Assembly: GCA_964423615.1 (NCBI GenBank)
Contig: CAYRFQ010000013.1
Span: 1 to 64,000, forward strand
Length of the DNA stretch: 64,000 nt
DNA from: CAYRFQ01 sp964423615
Lineage (GTDB): Bacteria > Planctomycetota > Planctomycetia > Gemmatales > Gemmataceae
Direction of reading: 5' to 3'
This document shows, one piece after another, positions 55,419-63,944 of this stretch (positions are counted from its first letter, which is position 1; each line of letters begins with the position of its first letter). The position numbers were made by a program, and so were the translations under genes. The notes below the pieces were generated by a model. The model saw only the letters and a program-made list of their open reading frames with translations. It searched no databases and was not told the origin of the DNA.

Positions 55419-56186
55419 ATGAGATTCATACTTGTTCGCCCGGCGTACCCCAGCAACATGGGTGCGACTGCCCGCGCTTTGAAAACGATGGGGTTTAGTG
55501 ACTTGGCGTTTGTGGCTCCGCTCGAATCACCGATGAACGAGAGGGCGATCAAGTTAGCCCGCGATAGCGTTGATGTTTTGGAAAACGCAACAATCTACGA
55601 CACGTTGGCGGCTGCCCTGGAAGATTGCGACTTCGTGATTGGGACCACGATTCAGGATCGTCGGCCTTTTCCCGTCAAGATTTCTTCTCACGATTTGAAT
55701 GCCTATTTGGAAGAACGAGAATCGATTATTCAAAGACCGGCCCTCTTATTCGGAACCGAGAAGACCGGGCTCGTCACCGAAGAAATCGAATTCTGCGACA
55801 TCCTCTGTTCCATCCCGACCGCTGGGCCACATCCGTCATTAAATCTTGCTCAAGCCGTCATGGTCTTCGCTTACGAACTGTCGAAACAAACGTCGATTGT
55901 CGGTTCGCTGCCAGGAAGCGGTTCCCCGCAGCCCCCTGAATCGGTGTACAAAGCGTTCAAAGAATCCGTCGACGCGATTGCCACAGAAATCGGCATGAAG
56001 CCCGAATGGAGTTTGTACAGAAAGTTAATCACCTCGTTGCCCTATCTGAAGACCGAAGATCTCCGTTGGATCTTCAAAGTTGTATCACTTCTGCGAGGGC
56101 GATTGGAAGGCTCGGCAGAAGGTGTGGACTTGTCCAAACGGGATGATTCGACCCGAAGTGGTTCACCGCCGTTTTCTTCGAAGTAG
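55419..56186 (+). CDS. TrmJ-like SpoU-family RNA 2'-O-methyltransferase
   Basis: A 255-residue SPOUT-fold methyltransferase that transfers a methyl group from S-adenosylmethionine to a ribose 2'-OH of RNA, most likely tRNA position 32 (TrmJ-like). Motifs are the N-terminal ILVRPAYPSNMGATARALKTMGF, FGTEKTGLVTEEIEFCD and SIPTAGPHPSLNLAQAVMVFAYEL, corresponding to SpoU motifs 1, 2 and 3. Length and N-terminus fit TrmJ better than TrmL or TrmH. Its last 24 bp are antisense to the 3' end of the receiver gene. Confidence 0.9.
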   Translation: MRFILVRPAYPSNMGATARALKTMGFSDLAFVAPLESPMNERAIKLARDSVDVLENATIYDTLAAALEDCDFVIGTTIQDRRPFPVKISSHDLNAYLEERESIIQRPALLFGTEKTGLVTEEIEFCDILCSIPTAGPHPSLNLAQAVMVFAYELSKQTSIVGSLPGSGSPQPPESVYKAFKESVDAIATEIGMKPEWSLYRKLITSLPYLKTEDLRWIFKVVSLLRGRLEGSAEGVDLSKRDDSTRSGSPPFSSK

Positions 56187-56579
56187 TCGTTTGACAGCTC
56201 GTCTCCAGTGTCGTTCGATCCACTCATCGTCGTAGGGTAAGACACGGTGATGCTTCCATCCCTCAAGGTCGAACTCGCCGGCCATCCACTGGGCTCGTTC
56301 CCCGTTACTGGTGTGGATGATGACGGGACACGGTTGTGAGAATTGGGCCAGAAACTTCGCGACCTCCACACCATCTCCAGGATCGGTGTCATCTTCGGGG
56401 TTAGGTTCAAGGTCGTGATCGAGAGAAATGATCGTTGCTTGCGGTAGATAGCCTTCGACTTCGGCGATCATTTTCCACGCCTGACGCCAAATGATGATAG
56501 ACACTTCAGGTCGCATCGATTGCAGGACCGCCCGAAAACGTGCAACTCGATCCAGGCTGTCTTCCAAGATGAGAATCAT
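56163..56579 (-). CDS. cyclic-phosphate processing receiver-domain protein
   Basis: A 138-residue single-domain protein like the 'cyclic-phosphate processing receiver domain' family. The core has LILEDSLDRV, SLDHDLEP, GDGVEVAKFLA, PVIIHTSN and the H/W-rich C-terminus. In place of the canonical receiver pattern it keeps the Asp-rich DHDL motif; the family is thought to be linked to cyclic-phosphate ends (for example in RNA repair or nucleotide signalling). ATG 56579 follows AGGAG at 8 nt. It converges with trmJ and overlaps it by 24 bp. Confidence 0.8.
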   Translation of the reverse strand: MILILEDSLDRVARFRAVLQSMRPEVSIIIWRQAWKMIAEVEGYLPQATIISLDHDLEPNPEDDTDPGDGVEVAKFLAQFSQPCPVIIHTSNGERAQWMAGEFDLEGWKHHRVLPYDDEWIERHWRRAVKRLLRRKRR

Positions 56580-56695
56580 ACGGTGTTCTCCTAACTTCCT
56601 TGGACGATCAACAAATCAGTTCCTTTCGGTTTGCACCGCTCATACAATATCGGCACATTCCTGAGTTCGACAACTATTTTCGGAGGAGCAAGCTG

Positions 56696-57493
56696 ATGCG
56701 TCCAAATCCTGTGAAACGACTGTTGAAAGAAGGCAAACCCGCCCTCGGCACGTGGCTGTCACTCGGGAGTATCGTAGCCTCTCGTTTCATGGCTCGGTCG
56801 GGATTTCACTGGCTGACGCTGGACATCGAACACAGTTTGGTCGGTTGGGAAACGGCCAGTCACATCTTTGCCAGCATCGCCGACGCAGGATGTACGGCAT
56901 TGGCTCGCGTTCCCTCGAATAGCCACGAAAACATCAAACGAGTCCTCGACAACGGAGCTCACGGGATCGTCGTACCGATGGTCAACAGTCGCGAAGAAGC
57001 CGAAGGCGCCGTTGCTGCCGCGCTGTACCCTCCAACCGGAACTCGTAGCGTTGGCGGAAGCGTTCACGCCTTGAACTTTAACACCACGGCTCCCGACTAC
57101 TACGCGCACGCCAACGACGAACTTCTCATCGTCCTCCAGTGCGAACACATCGATTCCGTGAACAATGCCGATGCCATTTTTTCCGTCCCAGGCATCGATG
57201 CGATTTTTGTAGGCCCGAATGACCTCGCCGCGAGTATGCGAAGTTCCGACGGAAAACCTCCTACGGCGGAAGCCACAAAAGAAGCCATGACGACCATTTT
57301 GGAAACGTGCAAAAAACACAACGTTGCCGCTGGACTTCACTGTGCGAACGCCGAAGAGGCACTCGTCCGGATCGAAGAAGGATGGCAGTTCCTGGCCATC
57401 GGGAGTGAATTGAAAATGATGCTCAACGGGACATCGAGAACCGTCAACCGAATGGGGCTAAGCACGACCGAAGGGGAAATGGCCAAGTACTAA
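56696..57493 (+). CDS. HpcH/HpaI-family class II aldolase
   Basis: A 265-residue metal-dependent aldolase of the HpcH/HpaI (4-hydroxy-2-oxo-heptane-1,7-dioate aldolase/macrophomate synthase) family that splits 2-keto-3-deoxy acids to pyruvate and an aldehyde. The core shows LGTWLSLGS, LTLDIEHS, ALARVPSN, VPMVNSREEAE (metal site), CEHIDSVNNAD and IFVGPNDLAASM. Exact substrate unknown. GGAGGAG before ATG 56696 supports this start over an in-frame upstream start. Confidence 0.92.
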   Translation: MRPNPVKRLLKEGKPALGTWLSLGSIVASRFMARSGFHWLTLDIEHSLVGWETASHIFASIADAGCTALARVPSNSHENIKRVLDNGAHGIVVPMVNSREEAEGAVAAALYPPTGTRSVGGSVHALNFNTTAPDYYAHANDELLIVLQCEHIDSVNNADAIFSVPGIDAIFVGPNDLAASMRSSDGKPPTAEATKEAMTTILETCKKHNVAAGLHCANAEEALVRIEEGWQFLAIGSELKMMLNGTSRTVNRMGLSTTEGEMAKY

Positions 57494-57603
57494 CAGATGC
57501 GGTTGGACGGTGGTTCGTATTTCCTCGCTTGTGTTTCGGGTTGGTGCATTTTGCCAGGGCTTGCTGTCGTTTTGAGTTTTTCTGACCGCGTCGCCAAGCC
57601 AGT

Positions 57604-59016
57604 TCACCAACCCTTCAACAAATTGCGATCCACCCGCACGCCAGCCCAGAAGTCGTTGGAGAATGGGTATCGAAACTCTGGAAGCGTCTGCCAGGGCACT
57701 TCCCGTCCAAGATAATGCTTCTCGGCCAGTGTCTGGATTGTAACCGGATAGTCTGGCCAAGCCCCTTCGGCTTTCTTCAATTTGGCCGCTTCGTTGTTCG
57801 TGAGCACCGGCTCCAGTTTTTCCCTCAGAAATGTCTGCATGACCTTCGTCAGGTGTCGCGCTTCGGTGGGCCACAATTCCATAATGATCCGTTTCTTCTG
57901 AACCTCCCGCAAGACCCGAAGGTTTTCTCGCCAAGCCCGAGAATCTTCCTTCAAGTTAGGGAGAGACTTCAGGGTCCGTGCTTCGCTCATTATCTCGTTC
58001 TTGAGCTGCCCTTGGACCAATTCTCGGAGACTCCGTTTCGAGAGCTTGCTCTTCTTATCGAGAACTCGAGCGACGGCGCTGCCCAATCCAGGATGGTCCC
58101 CTTCTGCAGCCTTGATCACTTTGGCAAAGGTGGAATCTTGAAAGATCCTGGGGAGTCTTTGATTCGGCAACACCACTTTTTTCAATGCTTCGGGAAGCTC
58201 GGCAACTGTCGTGAACCCCTTGGTTTTCGTGGGGACGATTGCATCGATTGGTCCCGGAAGAGCCAAAGGATGGCAGTCGGCCAAAGCGACGAGAACAACG
58301 CAATACCAGGGCCAAGTTTCTTTCTCCGCGGCCTCGAGGAGTTCCCGTTCATCTTCGGACAATCGCGGAAGGAGATATTCGATGACAAAAGTTTGGATTC
58401 TGGTCGGAAAATGTTCGAGTTTTGTAGGCATCGGATAGCGAGAGCGTGGCTTGGTTTGCTTTGTCGGCAACCGCAAATCGGGCCACTGTCTCTTGGCGAT
58501 CGTCCAGGCGATGTGCATTTTGAGTTCGTCACGGCGGAATTTCCGGATGAGTTTCGCTCGGGCTTCGCCTTTTCGTTGTGCGAGGAGTTCTCGGTGGGCT
58601 TTGGGAAGGGTCGCGATCCACTCCTCCTGCCGATACTGGGTAACCAATTTCAACTTTTCGTCGCCGGGTGCGTTACGCAACTTTTTTTGTCGATCTTCGG
58701 GCAATCGAGCTACCCAGGCAGCGTACTTTTGCCCAACGTCGAGCAGTCGCTGCCGGACGTGAAGAGGAAGCCGTTGGAACTCGTGATCGATCTCCCGGAG
58801 GCGATCCTGTTCCTCATTGGGCAGCTCGAGGAACTCCTTGGCTCGTTGGTACAACCCCTCGTACTTTTGCTCGTCCGTTGCCTTGAGCTTCTCCAACTCT
58901 GCTCGGTGGGCCTGTTTGTCCTCGGAAAGATCCGACAACGCAAACAAAGGTAATAAGAACAGCCCCACGGCCACAACAAGAGCTAAGCGTCCGTATTTCC
59001 ACATGTTACTAGCCAT
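57604..59016 (-). CDS. secreted, helical Leu-Pro/Arg-rich protein of unknown function
   Basis: A 470-residue protein with an N-terminal signal peptide (LALVVAVGLFLLPLFALS) and a mature body of charged helices. It contains repeated 'L-P-x-x-x-R/E' motifs (ERLPEDRQKKLRN, IATLPKAHRELLAQ, QRLPLHVRQRLL) reminiscent of DUF3106-like proteins. No catalytic motif is seen. It follows the sigma and anti-sigma genes on the same strand and may be in their regulon or operon, although a repeat hairpin lies in between. The start is not well fixed: ATG 59004 is also possible. Confidence 0.7.
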   Translation of the reverse strand: MASNMWKYGRLALVVAVGLFLLPLFALSDLSEDKQAHRAELEKLKATDEQKYEGLYQRAKEFLELPNEEQDRLREIDHEFQRLPLHVRQRLLDVGQKYAAWVARLPEDRQKKLRNAPGDEKLKLVTQYRQEEWIATLPKAHRELLAQRKGEARAKLIRKFRRDELKMHIAWTIAKRQWPDLRLPTKQTKPRSRYPMPTKLEHFPTRIQTFVIEYLLPRLSEDERELLEAAEKETWPWYCVVLVALADCHPLALPGPIDAIVPTKTKGFTTVAELPEALKKVVLPNQRLPRIFQDSTFAKVIKAAEGDHPGLGSAVARVLDKKSKLSKRSLRELVQGQLKNEIMSEARTLKSLPNLKEDSRAWRENLRVLREVQKKRIIMELWPTEARHLTKVMQTFLREKLEPVLTNNEAAKLKKAEGAWPDYPVTIQTLAEKHYLGREVPWQTLPEFRYPFSNDFWAGVRVDRNLLKGW

Positions 59017-59105
59017 CGAGAAAGGGGATTTGGTTGTTGCTGTTCGGTCACGAATGGTCCGCCGGCGAACATTTTGTCGTGTCAGGTTCGGTCATAACGT
59101 AATCG

Positions 59106-59159
59106 AGCCCGAAACGTCAGCGAGGGACTTGTTGGTTTACCTCGTTGACGTTTCGGGCT
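59106..59159. repeat. 20-bp-arm inverted repeat (REP-like)
   Basis: AGCCCGAAACGTCAGCGAGG (59106-59125) pairs with 59140-59159 with one G:U mismatch and a 14-nt loop. I recall similar AGCCCGAA-cored palindromes as common intergenic elements in planctomycete genomes. It separates the anti-sigma gene from the downstream secreted-protein gene. Confidence 0.75.
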
Positions 59160-59233
59160 AGTGTTGGAAAGCTCACTGTCCTCGGATGTACCGCTGTGAG
59201 CGAACCACTCGAGTCATCTTTGCAAAATTATAA

Positions 59234-59746
59234 TTATTCGATCTTTTCCTTTCCGAACAATTCTGGTTGATCGAGTTTTTTCAGGAACTCGACATCATCG
59301 ATAGCCTCATACACGGTCTTGTGTTTGATGACCCGCAGATCACGGATGAGCGTTTCTTCTATCTTTGCTTCCGGAGTAGGTTTTGGTTTTGGCTTTCCAA
59401 CATTACGCCCAACACCAAACCCAACGAGAAGAACAAGCACCACCACCATTGCCCAAGCGACGCCTCTAACGACCTTGCCCATGCCCACACGCTTTGGCAT
59501 ATGCATGGTCGAAATCGGACGATGTTCGAGGACTCGATCCAGTGTCCGATGTGTAAAATTGCTCGAGGCTTCCGATTTCGGAAGATGATCGAGTAATTCC
59601 CAGGCTTGCTTGAGTGTTTCCAGCTCGGCCCGAACATCCGCATCGAGACTGATGCGAGTTTCGATTTCGCGGGCGGTCAACTCGTCGAGTTCTCCGTCGA
59701 GGTAAGCGACCAGGTTTTCGCGATCTTGTTCGGTAATCTGAGACAT
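59234..59746 (-). CDS. anti-sigma factor, membrane-bound
   Basis: A 170-residue protein with an N-terminal cytosolic domain (AYLDGELDELTAREIETRISLDADVRAELETLKQAWELLD: the zf-HC2-like anti-sigma helix pair, but without the HxxxCxxC zinc site), one membrane span at about 95-115 (AMVVVLVLLVGFGVG) and a short external part. It is the presumed antagonist of the sigma factor encoded just upstream on the same strand (93 bp gap). Confidence 0.85.
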   Translation of the reverse strand: MSQITEQDRENLVAYLDGELDELTAREIETRISLDADVRAELETLKQAWELLDHLPKSEASSNFTHRTLDRVLEHRPISTMHMPKRVGMGKVVRGVAWAMVVVLVLLVGFGVGRNVGKPKPKPTPEAKIEETLIRDLRVIKHKTVYEAIDDVEFLKKLDQPELFGKEKIE

Positions 59747-59838
59747 TGTAATCGGGCTGTTAAAAGGATTCGAATCTCAGCGTCGTGAGCTTCCACGGCA
59801 CCAATGGATGGGACCGCGGCCCCAAGGATGACGTTCGT

Positions 59839-60492
59839 TCAACTTTCATCTTCCTCTTTGGACGCGGTTGGGACCTGGCTATCCATGTAGATGTAGTCTT
59901 TCAAAGCCAACCGAAGGTTTTCTCGAGCGCGGCTCAACAGAGACTTCACTGCCTTCGTCGTCAAGTCCATGACGTCGGCGATTTCGGCGTAGTTCATGTC
60001 TTCGAACTTATTCAGTACGACGGCCATTCGCTGTCGTTCGTTGAGCGTCGTCAGGGCTTGTTGGATGACGTCTGCGAGTTCTTGTTGTTGTAACCTTTTT
60101 GTCGGCAACGTGCTCGTGTCGTGGACGAGTTGTTCGGCTGGACGAGGACCTAACGGCCCCGACTCGTGAGCATCCAGGGGAACAACAGGCTTCCGTTGGC
60201 GGCTGCGCAGGGCGTTCAACGCCAGGTTATTGGCAATGGTGTAAAGCCACGTCGAAAACTTGGCCGAGGGATGGTAAGTCTTTCGATTCCGGTAGACTCG
60301 CAAAAAAACTTCTTGGGCAAGATCTTCGGCTTCTTGGACATTCCCGACCAAGTGATTCAACACCGTTACGAGCCGGTGTTGATACAATTCCACGATTTCC
60401 GCAAAGGCAGTTGGGTCATCGTCCCGGACCCGCAGCATGATGCGAATGTCGGGATCGCGGAGAGCCATTTGTGCACTGCTCTCGCCTATCAT
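59839..60492 (-). CDS. ECF RNA polymerase sigma factor (RpoE-like)
   Basis: A 217-residue sigma factor. Region 2 includes AFAEIVELYQHRLVTVLNHLVGNVQEAEDLAQEVFLRVYRN and YTIANNLALN; region 4 includes LTTLNERQRMAVVLNKFEDMNYAEIADVMDLTTKAVKSLLSRARENL, a full -35-binding helix-turn-helix. Its wording matches the RpoE-like, anti-sigma-regulated group. It is followed by the anti-sigma gene, so release of the anti-sigma is the likely control. ATG 60492 is used; ATG 60468 also possible. Confidence 0.93.
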   Translation of the reverse strand: MIGESSAQMALRDPDIRIMLRVRDDDPTAFAEIVELYQHRLVTVLNHLVGNVQEAEDLAQEVFLRVYRNRKTYHPSAKFSTWLYTIANNLALNALRSRQRKPVVPLDAHESGPLGPRPAEQLVHDTSTLPTKRLQQQELADVIQQALTTLNERQRMAVVLNKFEDMNYAEIADVMDLTTKAVKSLLSRARENLRLALKDYIYMDSQVPTASKEEDES

Positions 60493-60630
60493 CGTGGAAA
60501 TCCGCCTCCTCAGTATTTAACAAGGATCCGCAGAGTTGGTTTCGGAAATCGAGCAAGTCTTTCGTGTGTGGGTTGCGTGCCGATCCCCCGTCTTCTTCCA
60601 AGCCAGGTGTGGTTCGATTGCGAAAGACCA

Positions 60631-61722
60631 TCAAGCGAGTTGTTCGGCGACCTTCCTTCGCAACTGCCCGCAAGCGGCGTCGATTTCCGAGCCCTTGCGT
60701 TTGCGGACTTTTACGCTAATTCCTGCCGAACGCAACGTGTTGACGAAAACCGTTTGGGCCTCCTGAGTCGGCCGGTGATACGGCAACCCATCGACATTGT
60801 TAAATGGAATCAGGTTAACGTGTGCTCCTCGGCCACGCAACAATCGGGCTAATTCGCGGGCATGCTGAGGTCTGTCGTTGAGTTCTCGCAACAGGACGTA
60901 CTCGTAAGTCACCTGACGGCCAGTCTTATTGAAGAAATACTGGGCCGCGTCCAAGATGTCAGATATACCGGTTTTTACATTCGTCGGGACGATCTCGGTT
61001 CGAAGGTCGTCGTTGGGAGCGTGGAGGGACACGGCCAAATGATACTGTTTTCCAAGATCCGCAAGGCGCCGAATTTTCGGAGGCAGACCCACCGTCGAAA
61101 TCGTGATGTGTCGTGCAGACATCCCCAGTCCGGTCTTGGCTGTGGCAATGTCGAGAACTTCGACCAGAGCGTCAAGGTTCGCAAGAGGTTCGCCCATGCC
61201 CATCACAACGATGTGAGAAAGTCGCTCGGATTTGTCGCCTGCCGGTCGTGGAATGTTCCGCAATCGAAGCAGTTGTTCCAATATTTCGCCCACGGTCAAA
61301 TTGCGTTCGACCCCATTCAAACCACTGGCACAAAAGACACAACCCATACCGCACCCAACTTGGGTACTGATGCACGCCGTACGTCGGCCACCGTCTTGGA
61401 TCAGAACGCACTCGACCAATTTTTCGTCTGGAAGTTTTACGAGCAATTTGTGGGTATTGTCGTTTGCGGTCAAATGACGGGCGACACTGTTTCCGAAAAG
61501 GGCGAAGTTCTCGTTCAACTCCAATCGAAGAGCCTTCGGTAAGTCGGTCATTTGGTCAAACGATTGGACCCCCACTTCGACCAACCATCGTCGGACTTGC
61601 TTGACGCGCAGGACGGGCTGGTCACGTTCGGCGAACCACTCGCGCAGTTGGTTCACCGATAGGTCGAGAATCGCTGTTCGCTTAGCTTCGGGTTGTGGGG
61701 TTTGAATTGTTGGCAATTCCAC
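60631..61722 (-). CDS. rlmN: 23S rRNA (adenine-2503-C2)/tRNA methyltransferase RlmN
   Basis: A radical-SAM methyltransferase that puts a methyl group on C2 of A2503 in 23S rRNA (and A37 of some tRNAs). It carries GCGMGCVFCASG, the CxxxCxxC [4Fe-4S] site, plus VVMGMGEPLAN, the methyl-carrying Cys region, and the C-terminal DAACGQLR with the second catalytic Cys. A GTG at 61722 gives the family's usual N-terminus (IL-DLSVNQLREWF); a TTG at 61809 is an alternative. The gene stands alone. Confidence 0.95.
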   Translation of the reverse strand: MELPTIQTPQPEAKRTAILDLSVNQLREWFAERDQPVLRVKQVRRWLVEVGVQSFDQMTDLPKALRLELNENFALFGNSVARHLTANDNTHKLLVKLPDEKLVECVLIQDGGRRTACISTQVGCGMGCVFCASGLNGVERNLTVGEILEQLLRLRNIPRPAGDKSERLSHIVVMGMGEPLANLDALVEVLDIATAKTGLGMSARHITISTVGLPPKIRRLADLGKQYHLAVSLHAPNDDLRTEIVPTNVKTGISDILDAAQYFFNKTGRQVTYEYVLLRELNDRPQHARELARLLRGRGAHVNLIPFNNVDGLPYHRPTQEAQTVFVNTLRSAGISVKVRKRKGSEIDAACGQLRRKVAEQLA

Positions 61723-61840
61723 GGTAATTCGTTTGGCTCCTTCTGAGGTCCGATCTCCCGCTGTTATTGTAAGCCGCAAGGACTTGAGGAGCAAAGAATT
61801 GGGAGGCAAGAGTTGTAAACGTTTGGTAAACCCGTCTTAG

Positions 61841-61997
61841 TACTACTCCGTTAAATCGACAAAGATGTCCAATTTAAGGTGGCCAAAACCGTATATCCTG
61901 CAAGGACTTGTGGAAATCAGAGTGTGGAACTGGCTCAAAAAGCCACTTTTACAAGTTGTTGTCTCAAAAGTACTTATGTCGACTTAACGGAGTACTA
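61841..61997. mobile_element. 157-bp MITE-like element with TTAG target duplication
   Basis: The ends 61841-61861 and 61977-61997 are inverted repeats matching at 19 of 21 positions (TACTACTCCGTTAAATCGAC / reverse complement). The direct repeat TTAG flanks both sides (61837-61840 and 61998-62001), which fits a 4-bp YTAR target duplication as made by IS5-group transposases. No coding content is visible, so it is a non-autonomous element. Confidence 0.75.
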
Positions 61998-61999
61998 TT

Positions 62000-62101
62000 A
62001 GAGCGGTTTCCGTTCGGGTTGGGCACAGTTCTCCCATCGAACGCCGCGGGAATCCCTTCCCAGTTGATTTGGCTGTGCCCAACCCGAACGGAAACCGCTC
62101 T
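62000..62101. repeat. perfect 29-bp inverted repeat, 102 bp in all
   Basis: 62000-62028 (AGAGCGGTTTCCGTTCGGGT...) is exactly reverse-complementary to 62073-62101, with a 44-nt centre. It could be a separate MITE or a very stable RNA hairpin. It abuts the MITE-like element. Confidence 0.85.
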
Positions 62102-62224
62102 CATTCTTGGTACAATGGCGAGGTGTGGCCGGGCAAGGTTCTCCGCCCAGGTGTTGGAACACCGCAAGTTCCTTCGGACAAGGATGTGTATTCACCCCAT
62201 TCTTGATTCCGAACAGGACAACTC

Positions 62225-62863
62225 ATGACGCCCGAACCAGATACGTTCGTTACTCCATCTCGACAGCCCCTCCAGAAATGGGACCAAGATCTTGGCAGCC
62301 CCAAAGAAGAGGTACGTTTCCATGCCTTCCAGAACCTCCTGGACGTCTCGGAAGAGTTTCGAACAGCGCCGGAAATGGCCACAATCCTGACGCTCCTGCA
62401 GAGCGAAAAATCGGAAGACCATCTTCACGCTCAGGACCTGACGCGTAAGATCTTTGGCATATCCATCGACACCAAGGAAGGATTTGTAATGACACCCGAA
62501 CCGACGACCGTCGTGCCAGCCACAGGTACCAGTCCCGAGTTCCGAAAAGTTTCAGACCAAATGACCAGGGCCCAAAGCCGGACTCATGGGCAATCCGCTG
62601 AGCCAATGGATCTCTCCGACACACGTCCTCACCCTAAGGCTCCTGGTTGGGTCGATTGGGTCCAAGAATTTATAACCAACATGGGATCGATCATGGCCCT
62701 GTTCCCGGCAGACCCAGCACCCTACCGACCTCGCTATCGGTTTGAAGAACCGTTGCGATGTGCCGAGACGACAGTCCAACGCATTGCCGAAACCGAAGCT
62801 CTCCTCGAAAAACTCCTGGCCGACGAAGTCTCTTGTGGCAACGACAATGGAGCAGAGGATTAA
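62225..62863 (+). CDS. hypothetical protein with an internal repeat of its N-terminus
   Basis: A 212-residue soluble protein without a recognised domain. AGGA upstream of ATG 62225 supports the start. The start sequence MTPEPDTFVTPS recurs as MTPEPTTVVPAT at residue 89, where ATG 62489 has its own AAGGA at 7 nt, so a shorter internal product of about 124 residues is possible. The C-terminal third is helical and acidic. It lies 4 bp before the next gene, so the two are probably co-translated. Confidence 0.65.
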   Translation: MTPEPDTFVTPSRQPLQKWDQDLGSPKEEVRFHAFQNLLDVSEEFRTAPEMATILTLLQSEKSEDHLHAQDLTRKIFGISIDTKEGFVMTPEPTTVVPATGTSPEFRKVSDQMTRAQSRTHGQSAEPMDLSDTRPHPKAPGWVDWVQEFITNMGSIMALFPADPAPYRPRYRFEEPLRCAETTVQRIAETEALLEKLLADEVSCGNDNGAED

Positions 62864-62867
62864 ACGC

Positions 62868-63320
62868 ATGTCCGAGGAGCCGCGACAAGCCTTACCCATG
62901 CTGTTCTCGGACGAAACCGTCCGGGCGTTAACCGAGACGTTGGGCAAACAAAAACTCGCCGAGATGGTCTTGGGTCAGTTGGAACTCCTCAAACAACGCC
63001 AAACCGAAGAGTTGGCCGTCGAGCGACAACGTCTCGAAATGCAGATGGCCACGAATGCTGCCGAAACGCAGATGCAGAAGGTCGAGAACGGTCGGCGATT
63101 TTGGGAACGGATAATGGCCCAGATCCTGGGCTTTTTGCTCGGCCTGAGTACCGTCATCTGCGGTTTGATTGCCGCCTTGTACGACAAGCAAATCACTGGG
63201 GCGTTCGTCGGAACGTCCGGCATCGCCGGTTTGGTTGCGGCCTTCATTGCTGGGCGGCCAAGATCAAATGACCCACCGAAGGTAGCTCAGCCGAAACAGC
63301 CCAATTCGAACAACTCTTGA
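62868..63320 (+). CDS. DUF2335-like membrane protein
   Basis: A 150-residue protein. The first 85 residues are a charged coiled-coil-like helix (QKLAEMVLGQLELLKQRQ, ELAVERQRLEMQMA), followed by two membrane spans (about 90-110 LGFLLGLSTVICGLIAALY and 118-135 GTSGIAGLVAAFIAG) and a short polar tail. This order resembles DUF2335 membrane proteins, which have no known function. AGAGG about 9 nt before ATG 62868 favours this start over the in-frame ATG at 62847, which would overlap the upstream gene. Confidence 0.6.
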   Translation: MSEEPRQALPMLFSDETVRALTETLGKQKLAEMVLGQLELLKQRQTEELAVERQRLEMQMATNAAETQMQKVENGRRFWERIMAQILGFLLGLSTVICGLIAALYDKQITGAFVGTSGIAGLVAAFIAGRPRSNDPPKVAQPKQPNSNNS

Positions 63321-63924
63321 GATCAGGGCGGTCAGGCACAAGAAGCACATTTCCCCGCCCTGTCCTTTCCAGCGAACAACTTTGCAAGGTGAGTTGTCTG
63401 CGATAGTGTTGCCTGACTAACTTTATGCGACGCTATTTCCTATCACACTTTGTCGACACGGCACAAACCAATTCATGACATACTTTGAGAACCACGAACG
63501 AACAACGCAACAACTTGAGCGTCGCAACTCGCAACTTCATAGAGAACTTGCTTGAATGATTGTTGACTGTTGACACAGTGCAGTTTTTGGAATCGTGATC
63601 CAGCGCCACGAACGTCGTCAATGGAGACATAAGTGACGTGTGAGGCTCCGGCTGAGTTCCTCTGTGGCACGTGTGATGAAGAACCGACCCGAACGATCCG
63701 GAACGCGACGTGCAGGTCGTCTCGGGTGCCGTCGCAACAGGGTTCTCCAAAATTCTCAACAATTTGGGAAAACCGCTTGGAACAGGCCAAGATTTCTACA
63801 CCTTGAATTTGGCTACAAATGCGATCGAAATTCGGTACGCCACAGTTACTCGAAGAAGAGCGAATCCAAAGTCTGCGAGGCTCTGCCCAAAGCAACTTTG
63901 GGCAACCAGTTCCCTCCAACCCGA
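63321..63924. other. gene-free gap
   Basis: About 600 bp with no supported gene. Overlapping minus-strand frames are Ser/Cys/Arg-rich and look non-coding. Confidence 0.35.
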
Positions 63925-63944
63925 TTATTGAGGTGGTTGGAGGG
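63912..63944. other. hairpin at the right edge
   Basis: CCCTCCAACC (63912-63921) pairs with GGTTGGAGGG (63935-63944), loop 13 nt; the loop contains the stop codon of the partial minus-strand frame at the right edge. Confidence 0.4.

Larger units (their letters stand above)
61723..62224. other. gap holding two abutting inverted-repeat elements
   Basis: No gene is supported. The gap contains the MITE-like element at 61841-61997 and the palindromic element at 62000-62101, both described separately. Confidence 0.5.

Noticed and set aside
63473..63919. Minus-strand frame of 148 codons at the right end
   Set aside because: Ser/Cys/Arg-rich composition without domain or ribosome site; overlaps another frame.
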